From Deinandra increscens subsp. villosa (taxonomy: Eukaryota; Streptophyta; Magnoliopsida; Asterales; Asteraceae), in contig JBCNJP010000006.1 in assembly GCA_039602395.1 (NCBI GenBank), positions 49,689,502-49,753,501 of the forward strand: a stretch of 64,000 nucleotides of DNA. Direction: 5' to 3'. The position numbers were made by a program, and so were the translations under genes. The notes under the pieces were generated by a model that worked only from the letters and a program-made list of their open reading frames with translations, was not told the DNA's origin and did not search any database. Numbering within the stretch: the first letter of the stretch is position 1; each line of letters starts with the position of its first letter. Below, piece by piece: positions 33,947 to 45,426 of this stretch.

Positions 33947-34259
33947 TGATCACTAGCTCAATTGGCTAAGGTGAGGTACACAAAAACATTAACAGTGGGA
34001 GATCTTTGGTTCAAGTCCCACCTGCGACCAAAAAAAAAGGAGTCCAGATTGGGCCAGGGGTTTTCTAACTTATGGTGAGTTCTCCTCCTAATGGGGAATG
34101 GAGATGATCGGGTGGGTGGATAATGCCCCGTTAGTGATCCAAATTTGCCAATAAAAAAAGTAGGAAAACTAATCTTCTAGGGAATGGAGATGATCGGGTG
34201 GGTAGATAATGCCCCGTTGATGATCCAAATTTGCCGTTAAAAAAGTAAGAAACTAATCT
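33947..34259 (+). mobile_element. tRNA-derived SINE with duplicated 3' part
   Basis: Pol III-type box A TAGCTCAATTGG (33954-33965) and box B GGTTCAAGTCC (34008-34018) with tRNA-like spacing, followed by a tRNA-unrelated body. The 3' part (about 34093-34178) is repeated at 34180-34259, sharing GGGAATGGAGATGATCGGGT and TAATGCCCCGTT. The A-run after box B recalls composite SINEs. I found no clean target duplication. Confidence 0.7.
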
Positions 34260-36603
34260 TCTATCTATATAATAAAATCAGTTTTTGATGTCCAAGTGGC
34301 ACAAATCTAGGTGTGCATATTGGATTTGACTTACTTTTAAATTCCTCATAATTTAGAATTAAAAAAAAATACACTAAATTAAATTCTTTCCATACAAAAA
34401 TTATCCATATTTTTTGTTACAATACCACAACTTTGATTCATCATATCTCCTTTATTTCTCAACAAAAAATCGATCCGTAAATTGCTTTGGATTCGTGAAA
34501 AAAACCTAACAAAACTAGATCCATATTGCTTGGATTTTGATTAACGAATGATGGTAAACGAATCAAAAAACAAAGTCGCAACTTTTTTAACCCATCATTG
34601 ATGAACTTGAACTCCAATTCGATCATTCGTTAAAGAATACGAATCTGTAGTAACAAGAATCAATCAAAACCATTAAGATTTGAGAAATCCACCATTAAAG
34701 GACCTCTATGAAGAACACAAGTTGTGAAATACGAATTCTGCTCAAATCTCCATGAAATTTGATTCTGAAACTTGTTGTAGCTTCGTATTGATATGTAAAA
34801 TCCAAGCAATCAATCAAACACATAAAAAACTCATAATTCATGGCCAATTTGTGATCCAAAGTAGAATAGTTTGAATTTTTAAAAGTCAATCTTCATTAAA
34901 TCAAGTAATTCCAATAAGACATATGATTATTTGACTTTAAATAATCCTGGTTTACTTTCTTTTTATGAAGAATCATATTTGTTTGAGTGGAGGTGACTTC
35001 TATAACTAAGAAAAGATTGTGTGTTATAGTTTAATATGTAGATAATATGTTTTGATGAAATGTCTCATTGGGTTTTGTTGTATTCTTTTGTTTGTTTGTT
35101 TTTGTGAATGCTTAAGTCCAAAAATATGGATACATTGGTGTAAAGTAGATTTTAGAGCTTTAAATTATGTTTTTCTTTATGAGTTTATATTAATGGGGTA
35201 AACAACTTATAATTTATTCACTTTTGAAGTTTGTGAGAAGGATAAAAGAAATGTGGACTTTCTGAAGGTCATGTTAATAGTTAGAAAATTTAAACCATCA
35301 TAACTCCTTCACAACTAATTGAATAGCAAAATTGAATACACCAATGAGCTCAAAACTGAAAGATGATTCTAACTAGATGCATATTGATATGCTTTCGTGA
35401 TAATTTGAAGATCCGAATTCGAGCACGGTGTCATGATGAAGAACCAATGAACTATGATTATGAATTTAATACGTCTCCTACAAGAAAAAGATTCAGCTGA
35501 TATACAAGAAACTGTGGCTTTTGCTCAATGGCTACTAGGCATTGGAGAAGGAAACGTTGGTGGAGATAATGATGGTGAATCAGATCTAGTAATTCCTATT
35601 GATCTTCTTATTAACAATGCATCAGACCTTGTTAGCTATCTCATTGACTTTGTTTACCCATCACTGCTTCAGAATTTTAAAGATCATGATTTTTGGAAGG
35701 AAAGATTAGTTCTTGTGCCAAGTAATGAAGTTGTGGATGATATTAAAAATCGTTTGCTATCTTTAGTTCCAGGTGAGGAACACGAGTACTTAAGTTCTTA
35801 TATTATATGTTAAGATGATTTTGTTCATTTTATTTTCATCGCAGTTTATATTATCAATAATCGTTTGCTATTTTTGGTTGCAGGTGAGGAACATGAGTAT
35901 TTAAGTTTTGATAGTATATGTGAAGATGATCTTGTTCACGGTAGCTTTAATCGCAATTTATATTCACCGGACGTTCTGAATCTGCTGCATTTCTCAGGCA
36001 TTCGAAATCATAGACTACTTTTGAAAGTCGGTGTTCCTATAATGTTGCTCAGGAATATTGATCAGAGAAATGGGTTATTTAATGGGACCAGACTTCAAAT
36101 TATATATTTAGGTAAACGTGTTATTGAAGTAGTGATCATATCAAAAAATAATATTGGCCATCGAACGTTTATTCCAAGACTTTCGTTGATTCCAACAGAT
36201 AAGCAGATTGCTTTCAGATTTCAAAGAAGGCAATTTCTAATTTCGGTTTGTTTTGCAATGACCATAAAAAAAGCCAAGGTCAATCACTGTCTAAAGTCAG
36301 ACTGTTTTTAAAGAACCCGGTATTCTCCCATGGCCAGCTTACGTTGCTCTATCAAGAGTGAAGAGCAAAAAGGGTCTCACAATCTTAATTTTAGATAAAG
36401 ATGTTGTCAAAAGAATGTAACGAAAAACATTGTATTCAAGTCTCTTTTTTCAAACTTGTAAATTAATATTATTGAATATTTATCGGCTCTTTAGCTTTAT
36501 GTATTATTCAATTCAAATTTTCTTTTCAATTAAGGTTCATCTTTTATTTCGTATAATTATTTTTATATCACAGCCTCCGGTATTTACCCGAGTCACTGAC
36601 TAG
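34260..36603 (+). mobile_element. Helitron with helicase remnant
   Basis: The left end TCTATCTATATAATAAAA is typical of plant Helitrons. The right end has a small GGTA-TT-TACC hairpin near 36580 and closes with CTAG (36600-36603) followed by T. Inside is the C-terminal part of a PIF1-like Helitron helicase. No HUH Rep nuclease and no Walker A motif are visible in 34260-35450, so it is not autonomous. No target duplication is expected for Helitrons. Confidence 0.75.
35454..36420 (+). pseudogene. C-terminal PIF1-like helicase of the Helitron
   Basis: Frames 35454-35813 and 35865-36311, then shifted frames to 36420. Conserved blocks include FAQWLLGIG, VPSNEVVDDIKNRLLSL, GVPIMLLRNID (about 36030) and FAMTIKKA, and, after frameshifts, VALSRVKSKKGL-type motif VI near 36340-36380. 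A stop at 35811-35813 and a diverged 110-bp tandem duplication (35745-35853 and 35857-35970) break the middle. The helicase core upstream (motifs I-III) is absent. It is part of a Helitron transposase relic, not a host PIF1 gene. Confidence 0.78.
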
Positions 36604-39600
36604 TATATGATAAAGTGCATCTAGACACCACTCATCACCTACCCCTAAATATATAATAATAAATATAATAGATAATTATAATATAACATAATATTAAAAA
36701 TAAATTATCAATATAGTAAATAATTATAATATATTATTACAAAATTATTATATTACAAGACGAGTAAAACGACCAGCGCGCCGTCGTGGGGTGCCCACAA
36801 ACCTACTTTCTTTTTTATACCTTTACTTGATACCATAAGCTCTCTCTAAGTTCAATAAGCCCTGAAAATCACATATGAAAGAAGCACATACGGTTAGAGA
36901 TGAAGAATAGATAAGTGTTAGAGGGGTATTTGGTGATGTTGTCAAAACTGTAGGGGTTTCTTTATGGAAACTGCTTGTAAATGAAGTCTCAAACCACATG
37001 ACAATTCCATAGAACTTGGTTATAGTTATTTCTACTTCTATTGCATTTGATGGCTCGCAATGAAATCCACTTATATGTGATTCTATAGCCAATAATTATA
37101 ATCTCATGTTAACAAAGTAGTTCGATTCCACCCAATTCACAATTTCCATACTATACAACCTATATGTAAATAAACAATTAAACAACTTACAACTATCAGT
37201 GACAAAAAAAAAAACAATCAGAACAGCTCCAAACATAGACCACTTCGAAACCATCTTCGTTCGACAAAGAAGCTGGTATAGTTTGAGTAGTTGTGACAGT
37301 AAGAGTAGGTTTCCAGTGTAGTCTAGTGAGAGGTAGTAGACTTAATGGAAATGATAATTAAAATAGTAAGACAACGGTAAGCATAAGAACCTTTTAGCAA
37401 TTCATGTTGGTGTAGGCGGGTTCTAAGATTCTCGTACGACAGGAAGTTGAAATTAGTAGGATTGGAAGCTATAATCATCAGGTATTAGAGTAACCATTAC
37501 AGACAGTCCTACCAATTCAAATTGATATAACTGCCCTTTATCTTTCGCACTTCAAGATTTCTACATATAAGAAAGGAAACTAATTCAGGATAAATAATAT
37601 TCAAGAATTTAGAGTTTAACTATAGAATTAAGAAAATAAAAGTGGGCTTATTTCTAGCATATTCAATTGAAAAAAACTAAACAGATCCTTGTTATCTACG
37701 TTAAAAATACATATAAATAATGTACTCAAGTCGTCTATGACCCATTTATATCATTGTTATCTATGACCCATTTATATCATTGTTACAACCCATGTAAAAC
37801 ATGTCAAATCATCACATGTTTAAAACTTTGTTACAACTATAGCCTTAACCCTTTTAATCTTTAGATATCTCATTGACTTTGTTTACCCATCACTGCTTCA
37901 GAATTTTAAAGATCCTGATTTTTGGAAGGAAAGATTAGTTCTTGTGCCTAGTAATGAAGTTGTGGATGATATTAAAAATCGTTTGCTATCTTTGGTTCCA
38001 GGTGAGGAACACGAGTACTTAAGTTCTTATATTATATGTTAAGATGATTTTGTTCATTTTATTTTCATCGCAGTTTATATTATCAATAATCGTTTGCTAT
38101 TTTTGGTTGCAGGTGAGGAACATGAGTATTTAAGTTTTGATAGTATATGTGAAGATGATCTTGTTCACGGTAGCTTTAATCGCAATTTATATTCACCGGA
38201 CGTTCTGAATCTGCTGCATTTCTCAGGCATTCGAAATCATAGACTACTTTTGAAAGTCGGTGTTCCTATAATGTTGCTCAGGAATATTGATCAGAGAAAT
38301 GGGTTATTTAATGGGACCAGACTTCAAATTATATATTTAGGTAAACGTGTTATTGAAGTAGTGATCATATCAAAAAATAATATTGGCCATCGAACGTTTA
38401 TTCCAAGACTTTCGTTGATTCCAACAGATAAGCAGATTGCTTTCAGATTTCAAAGAAGGCAATTTCTAATTTCGGTTTGTTTTGCAATGACCATAAAAAA
38501 AGCCAAGGTCAATCACTGTCTAAAGTCAGACTGTTTTTAAAGAACCCGGTATTCTCCCATGGCCAGCTTACGTTGCTCTATCAAGAGTGAAGAGCAAAAA
38601 GGGTCTCACAATCTTAATTTTAGATAAAGATGTTGTCAAAAGAATGTAACGAAAAACATTGTATTCAAGTCTCTTTTTTCAAACTTGTAAATTAATATTA
38701 TTGAATATTTATCGGCTCTTTAGCTTTATGTATTATTCAATTCAAATTTTCTTTTCAATTAAGGTTCATCTTTTATTTCGTATAATTATTTTTATATCAC
38801 AGCCTCCGGTATTTACCCGGGTCACTGACTAGTATATGATAAAGTGCATCTAGACACCACTCATCACCTACCCCTAAATATATAATAATAAATATAATAG
38901 ATAATTATAATATAACATAATATTAAAAATCAAATTATCAATATAGTAAATAATTATAATATATTATTACAAAATTATTATATTACAAGACGAGTAAAAC
39001 GACCAGCGCGCTGTCGTGGGGTGCCCACAAACCTACTTTCTTTTTTATACCTTTACTTGATACCATAAGCTCTCTCTAAGTTCAATAAGCCCTGAAAATC
39101 ACATATGAAAGAAGCACATACGGTTAGAGATGAAGAATAGATAAGTGTTAGAGGGGTATTTGGTGATGTTGTCAAAACTGTAGGGGTTTCTTTATGGAAA
39201 CTGCTTGTAAATGAAGTCTCAAACCACATGACAATTCCATAGAACTTGGTTATAGTTATTTCTACTTCTATTGCATTTGATGGCTCGCAATGAAATCCAC
39301 TTATATGTGATTCTAAAGCCAATAATTATAATCTCATGTTAACAAAGTAGTTCGATTCCACCCAATTCACAATTTCCATACTTTACAACCTATATGTAAA
39401 TAAACAATTAAACAACTTACAACTATCAGTGACAAAAAAAAAACAATCAGAACAGCTCCAAACATAGACCACTTCGAAACCATCTTCGTTCGACAAAGAA
39501 GCTGGTATAGTTTGAGTAGTTGTGACAGTAAGAGTAGGTTTCCAGTGTAGTCTAGTGAGAGGTAGTAGACTTAATGGAAATGATAATTAAAATAGTAAGA

Positions 39601-40095
39601 CAACGGTAAGCATAAGAACCTTTTAGCAATTCATGTTGGTGTAGGCGGGTTCTAAGATTCTCGTACGACAGGAAGTTGAAATTAGTAGGATTGGAAGCTA
39701 TAATCATCAGGTATTAGAGTAACCATTACAGACAGTCCTACCAATTCGAATTGATATAACTGCCCTTTATCTTTCGCACTTCAAGATTTCTACATATAAG
39801 AAAGGAACTAATTCAGGATAAATAATATTCAAGAATTTAGAGTTTAACTATAGAATTAAGAAAATAAAAGTGGGCTTATTTCTAGCATATTCAATTGAAA
39901 AAAACTAAACAGATCCTTGTTATCTACAATAAAAATACATATAAATAATGTACTCAAGTCGTCTATGACCCATTTATATCATTGTTATCTATGACCCATT
40001 TATATCATTGTTACAACCCATGTAAAACATGTCAAATCATCACATGTTTAAAACTTTGTTACAACTATAGCCTTAACCCTTTTAATCTTTAGATA
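35637..40095 (+). repeat. 2.23-kb tandem duplication of Helitron end and flank
   Basis: Units 35637-37865 and 37866-40095 are offset by 2229-2230 bp. Each contains the helicase remnant, the Helitron 3' end (CTAG at 36600 and 38829) and about 1.26 kb of downstream flank. The joint reads TTTAGATATCTCATT, sharing TA between the left (GCTATCTC) and right (AGATAAAT) edges. About 14 differences seen, well under 1%. The flank (36604-37860) is AT-rich and shows no gene I can support. Confidence 0.92.
37866..38649 (+). pseudogene. Second copy of Helitron helicase remnant
   Basis: Duplicate of 35637-36420. The 148-codon frame 38094-38540 is identical in protein to 35865-36311. The copy lacks the Helitron left end because the duplication begins inside the helicase. 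Confidence 0.8.
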
Positions 40096-40643
40096 AATGT
40101 TTGAAGTTTTTATTTCTTGTAACAATGAATTTATTTATCAGTTTCCATAGGAGAATTATCTCATAAACATTTATTTATTTACTCTAATGGTTCAGAAGTC
40201 TTAAATTATAGGTTCAACTGCAAGTGAAAATCAAATTCAAAGGTAAACTTCTAAATACATGAGAGATGTCCAATAGATATAAATATATATACAGAAAGAT
40301 AGAGATACCCAACTACCCAAGTGCATTCTATTTTTAAAAAACTAAATCTTGGGTTCAAAATAGAAACTCATAAACAATTAAACATGTTTAAATCATCATA
40401 CAAAAGTTTATAAAAGATAAAAAAAACCCAAAGAATATTAAATAAAACAAAGAAATTAAAACATTTAAATAGTAATAAGATATATATTTATTAAGTTTAA
40501 TATTACATATGTTTAAATAGGTTTAAGTAGACCAAACATGTAATAGGTGCATTTAAATTGTTTTATGTATTTTGCTTTTTTTTATTGCTAATGTTATGTT
40601 GTTGACCAATTTAACAAAACAACTACTATAAGCATTAAGTTTT
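40096..40643. other. AT-rich intergenic DNA
   Basis: No gene, repeat boundary or regulatory signal that I can support. The right edge is the SINE target duplication at 40630-40643. Confidence 0.5.
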
Positions 40644-40742
40644 TTTATTTTGAACAACAAATATTTATTTACACCAATTACACCATTGTCCGGGTTTGAA
40701 CCCATGACCTCCAACTAAGAGAACAAAGTCTCTACCAAGTGG
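40644..40742 (-). mobile_element. Short tRNA-derived SINE with 14-bp TSD
   Basis: Minus-strand box B GGGTTCAAACCC (40703-40692) and a box-A-like TTGGTAGAG near 40738, with an A-rich tail at the low-coordinate end. Perfect 14-bp direct repeats AAGCATTAAGTTTT flank it (40630-40643 and 40743-40756), as expected for target-primed retroposition. Confidence 0.78.
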
Positions 40743-40960
40743 AAGCATTAAGTTTTACTGTATTTATCTGCTCTATTTTATGATTTTAGTACTATAGGAT
40801 TCCCCCTTTGCCTTATTTTAGGATTTTAGCATAATACTATAATGCCCCCCCCCCCCCTAACTTGCTTTACGTCACATGAACTACGTATCATACGTGCGTA
40901 TTTACTATGCTTTCTCGTCACTCGTCCAATGTTGTGTTCAGATCCACTTGAACTTTCCTT

Positions 40961-42090
40961 ATGACGTCGTCGACTTCAATGAATGTGGACATCATTTCTG
41001 CACAACGAAACCGTGGTGGACTTTCCATTGAATCGCTTGGGTTTGACATACTTTCATCTGAGATTTTCACACGTGTACCTGCAAAGGCTGTTGGTAGATG
41101 TCGTTGTGTTTGTAAAGATTGTCTATTGATGTTGTCAACGGTTATTTTCGTTAGGAACCATTGTCAACAAATGTATACGTTTGATAACCAAAAAGTTCTA
41201 AGGATACATGCCCAAGGTTTTTTCCGTGAGCGGCTTTATTCCTCGTGCAAATGGCAATGTTGACGTAACGCTCATTGGCAGTTTCCCACTTACTACTCGT
41301 CCTCCTTTTAATGTGTTCCTTCTTGCATGCTTATATGGTTTAGTATGTGCTTCATTGCGTTATACATGAGATTTGTTTCTTTGGAATTCTATGACGACTA
41401 CCTACAAGATGATTTCAAATAGTAGGTTGGAAGGGATATATGATCATTGTTCCGATGCAATTGGTCTTTATTTCCATTCTTCAATTGGTTATATAGTATT
41501 ACATGACAAACGAAGGCGTAACCTACTTGGTATGTATATTTATTCTCTCAGAGAAGACGCGTGGCGTTCAATTCCTTTCCTGGAAGGTCGAAAGTTTGAT
41601 GAACCTGTTTATGAATGGTCTGCTGGTGTTCTAAGCGGTGATTTTGTGTATTTCACCGTTTGTGGGCGTGATGATGGTTACAATGCTATTGTTGGTTTTA
41701 ATATTCATTCTAAATTGTTTGTGGAACACCAATTCCCACCGATCTCAAGTGACATTCTTTGTCGGGCAAACATAAGGAGTGTTAAAAACGAGCTTCATTT
41801 ATTCGTAAGCCATGGGTTCCGTTCGATGAAGATTGAGCTATGGAGACATTACAATAACAATTGGACAAAGGTGTCATATTTCCCCAATGTAGGTCTCCCG
41901 TTATCATTATATATGGTGTTCAGTAACTCATATTTTTGCCAAGGGACGGTGGACGTTACTTACTGCATGGGGTCAAGTCTATACCATTGATACGGACTTG
42001 AAAGATTTCAGATGTGTCTATCCGTTGACTTCCTTATGGGCATCTAAAGGAATTGTCTACACTGAAAGTCTTATTAGTCTTGATGCTTAG
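40961..42090 (+). pseudogene. F-box gene with F-box-associated domain, broken
   Basis: Only host-type gene in the window. ATG at 40961. Residues 25-70 form an F-box (LGFDILSSEIFTRVPAKAV-type), which would bind SKP1 in an SCF ubiquitin ligase. An F-box-associated domain follows (41373-41990, with LWNSMTTTYK and a DAIGLYF block), which would bind the substrate. Breaks: a frameshift in a T run near 41220, TGA at about 41370, and a frameshift near 41950; the last frame ends with TAG at 42088-42090. Length is typical for the CPR1-like class. AATAAA at 42282-42287 may be its old poly(A) signal. No intron seen. Substrate unknown. Confidence 0.8.
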
Positions 42091-42449
42091 CTTTACTTTT
42101 TTTTTCTATGGTACCTTTGTTAGTCATGTTGAACTCAAGTTTTTATTTTTAATGTCATTCTAATTGTCTTTTAGATTTGTAAGAAAATGTTATCGTCTCT
42201 TAAAAATATTATGTTGGGTTTTTTTATTTATTAACATGCATTTCAGTTATTTTAGTATGTTTTTTATTTTGTAATGTGTTTAATAAAATGCTTTATCGTA
42301 AATCGTACTTAGTAGCCAATGGACGCGGTACGTATTGTCGAGTCATTTTCGTATGTTGTGAAAGAGGATATACGATATAGTATGGTTGCGCTACGTGTTG
42401 AGTTTTCTTTCTTATTGGCCGATGGAGGCGGACTTCTACTAATTTTTTT
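42091..42449. other. 3' flank of F-box gene up to element B breakpoint
   Basis: AT-rich, 3' UTR-like to about 42300, then 150 bp of unassigned sequence. The junction with element B at 42450 has no LTR terminus, so it is a deletion or recombination breakpoint. Confidence 0.5.
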
Positions 42450-45380
42450 CCAGCGGAAGCATAACAAAGTAATGTTGCGCAAAAACAAGCGCCCATTAAG
42501 TAAACAACCAGTTTAAATTCAAGTTTGAAAAGATTAAAGTCAAGTTCCCAAAATATAAGGTTTTAATCAACGTACGTGCCCAAAAATCCGATTCTCCTAG
42601 CGTCCTGCAAAGCATGCACAACAAGCATGTGTCAACTAATGTTGGTGAGTTCACATAAGCACATAAGTATAACTAGTATAAATACGCAGTACGAATACAA
42701 CAGTCCTTATTCGTATATAAGTATGTATATTACAAGTACAATCCATATCGTAGGTAGCGAGCCTAAGTTCATGTCACTAAAACGTTCGTAACCGAAGCTG
42801 ACCAATTAGTTGTAGGAATAATTCCTTACGTGTTTTTCCTTCCCTGTGTCTTCTTTATCACGGTAAGTTAGGCTGACATTGTCCTTAGTCTGACCGCCAG
42901 TCGGGTGGTGCATCTCGTGCCCGCTGAGTGGGGTTTGTCAGACCCTAGTAGTACTACCCAATATCCTCTCGCTATATGCTATTAACGGTTCGATAAGTAA
43001 GGACTTGAAAGATAAAGAATTTTACGTGAACATTTGATATATACTGGATTTCTACTTTAATCATACATAATAATTGTCGTGGTATCATCCTAACTCGGGT
43101 GTAACGTGTTTGCGTGTGTTATCGTCCAAAACCGAACATAACGTAAAAGGATATGTAACTCACCTTAGGGTGCGCTGCTACAATTTAGTAAGACTCCGAG
43201 TCTCGCGTAAGTACCAAGGACCTATCGATTTCACATACGCAAGTGTGTGTCCGCACATGAGTAACATAGCCTAGACGACGGTATTATATCAAGTAATTTC
43301 AAAAGGTGATAAATTCAATACGTGATAGGAATTGTTTGTTCGAAAGCAGTCAAAGGATGACGTTAAATCAAGGACACAAAAATTTACGAAATCAGGTGCA
43401 TATGTTATTCCAAATATTAGATGTAGGGATCATCGGGTAAATACATATGAGTTCTTAAATATATAAACGTAATCATAAGTGTAACAAAAAAAAAACGTCC
43501 AATATATATATTTATATGTCGTGTCAAAACTTCGAGAGTTTAAAGAAAATCTTTAAAATGTTCGCATGTATATACGTACATGACAATAAGTCAAATATAT
43601 CTATTTATCTAAGTTTAAAACTAATTTATATTAATATTAAAGAAGGCTATCAAATTTTAATTCATTTAAGTTATAATGTTTTCATTGCATGAAAGTTCAA
43701 CGAGTAATCTAACGGGGTCTATGAAAACATCACGAGTCAAGGTTTTATAGGCATGTAATAGTAGTTTTGGGTTTTAGACCAAATGGTGTTTAAATTCACT
43801 AAAAAGGAATAAAACAACAAAAATAAGGGTCACGGGACTCGAACCCGTGACCTTAAGGATGTAGCACAACACCCTAAACACTGGGCTAGGGGATGGGTTT
43901 GTTAACAGATCCGCATGCCAACTGTTTTATTCTAGCAGCAACAGGGAAATCGGATAAGGAAGAAAAAGAATAAAGGATAAGGGTTTGGGGTGGTTCGAAC
44001 CCGAAACCTCATTGTTAAAATGCGACGCGCGGACCATCAGGACATATTCAAAGTTGGGTCTTTAGCGACACGAAACATATATAACATATGGTGGGGCGCT
44101 GTCATCTTCTTCCTCAAATAAACCCTAATGCGCACCCGTCGCTGCATTTTTTTTTTTTTTGAAACTCGAATTTCATAGAACCCGATCAAATGGTAACAGA
44201 CGTACAGATTGACTACAACAAGGCTTTTAAAATTACCTACGTGGTAGAATGATCTCTGATCACGAACGCGAGCGAGAAACTTGATAAAAAGCTCGAACCC
44301 ATCACATGAGATAAACCTTGACTCTCCGGTTGCTACAGGACCCATGCAACAACAGTTGTGTGAACGCGATGGTGATAAAGACTCGTCGATAGTTTGACAG
44401 TAGTGATCAGAATTGGAGGTGGCCGGAATTTTCTTGCGGTTCAGTGGTGGTATGCGTTGTTAGAGAAACGAGAGAGATGGATGGACCCGTGAACGTTTGC
44501 AGAGGAACTGAGGGTATTGATGAACGAATGATTGATTGAAATTGATTTCTCCGACGATGAGAAAACCGTAACCGAAAGTGGTTAATATCGCAATTGATTT
44601 CTTCGGTTGCCGGTGATCGGAACCGACGTGTCTTTAAGAAATCAATAAATTTTTAACTTTTGTAATTTGGCAGGAATAGCCCTTGGACAATTTACAAGGA
44701 AGGGAAGCAGGTTTCGCATAATTACAATAACTGTCCCTCCAGCTTATTAAGTATAACACAAGTTCAGAAAATTACCAGTTAGGCCCCTCAAGGTTTAGAA
44801 ACATCTAACGTACGCTAACGGGGCTAACGAAGAGTTACTAGGCAATGATTATTCAAGTGTACGTCATAACATATTTAACGAACGGAGTTTTATAAAAAAA
44901 TATAACTTATATATATTTCGCATAAAATCATAGTTATAACCCCATAAGTATATCTTTTTAAATTTCTATAAAATCATAGAAATGTCTCGTACGATTACAT
45001 GACACACCGTTACATAAAATCATAAAACGACGTGCGTGTGTATATATATACATATATACCACATAATAATAAATATAATTGCGACATAAAATGACAAAAC
45101 GTTTTCGTGAAATCATAAAATATAATTTATATAAAATTATAAATTATACGCATTCAAATTGGTCAAGAGACGTCTAGACTCACGTGCAATGTTCGTGTAA
45201 CTATTCTAGTTAACTGAAGTAACGGACGTTATCAAAATATAACACAAGTTATTAACGGGGTTAACCTGGGAAATTGATGGTTGTCACATCATCCCCTTGT
45301 TAAGGAATTTTCGTCCCGAAAATTGTCTTAAGTTTGTACGGTTTCTGTTGAAGGAAAAGAAAAATTTTAGGGTTGCTACA
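42450..45380 (-). repeat. 3' LTR of element B, left-truncated
   Basis: Pair of 51642-54570; ends (plus strand) with GGTTGCTACA. The outer part, matching 51487-51641, is missing at the breakpoint. Differences from the 5' LTR are about 1-2% by eye. Confidence 0.92.
43831..44035 (-). repeat. Two tRNA-like modules in the 3' LTR of B
   Basis: Minus strand: box A-like TAGCCCAGTG (about 43893) and box B GGTTCGAGTCC (about 43845) within about 75 bp, and a second box B GGTTCGAACC near 43994 with an upstream A-box-like TGGTCCGCGC near 44035. The same pair occurs in the other LTR at 53020-53232, where the first A box is closer to consensus (TAGCCTAGTGG). They look tRNA-derived, not like functional tRNAs. 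Confidence 0.55.
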
Positions 45381-45394
45381 TCATCCCCTTGTTA
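45381..45394 (-). promoter_or_regulatory. Polypurine tract of element B
   Basis: The minus strand reads AACAAGGGGATGA immediately before the 3' LTR start TGTAGC. An almost identical tract lies about 94 bp inside the LTR (45287-45300), which suggests that the LTR start has shifted. Confidence 0.75.
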
Positions 45395-45426
45395 AGAAAA
45401 TTTTGTCTGCAAATTTAACTCATACC

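Noticed and set aside
36823..37092. Minus-strand 89-codon ORF, also at 39053-39322
   Set aside because: No recognisable motif; its conservation is explained by the recent 2.2-kb duplication.
42576..43274. Small plus-strand ORFs in the LTRs of element B (again at 51767-52464)
   Set aside because: Paired only because LTRs are paired; no codon signal or motif.
43831..43905. tRNA gene on the minus strand
   Set aside because: B box is good but the A box and stems are degenerate and it lies in an LTR copy; called tRNA-like only.
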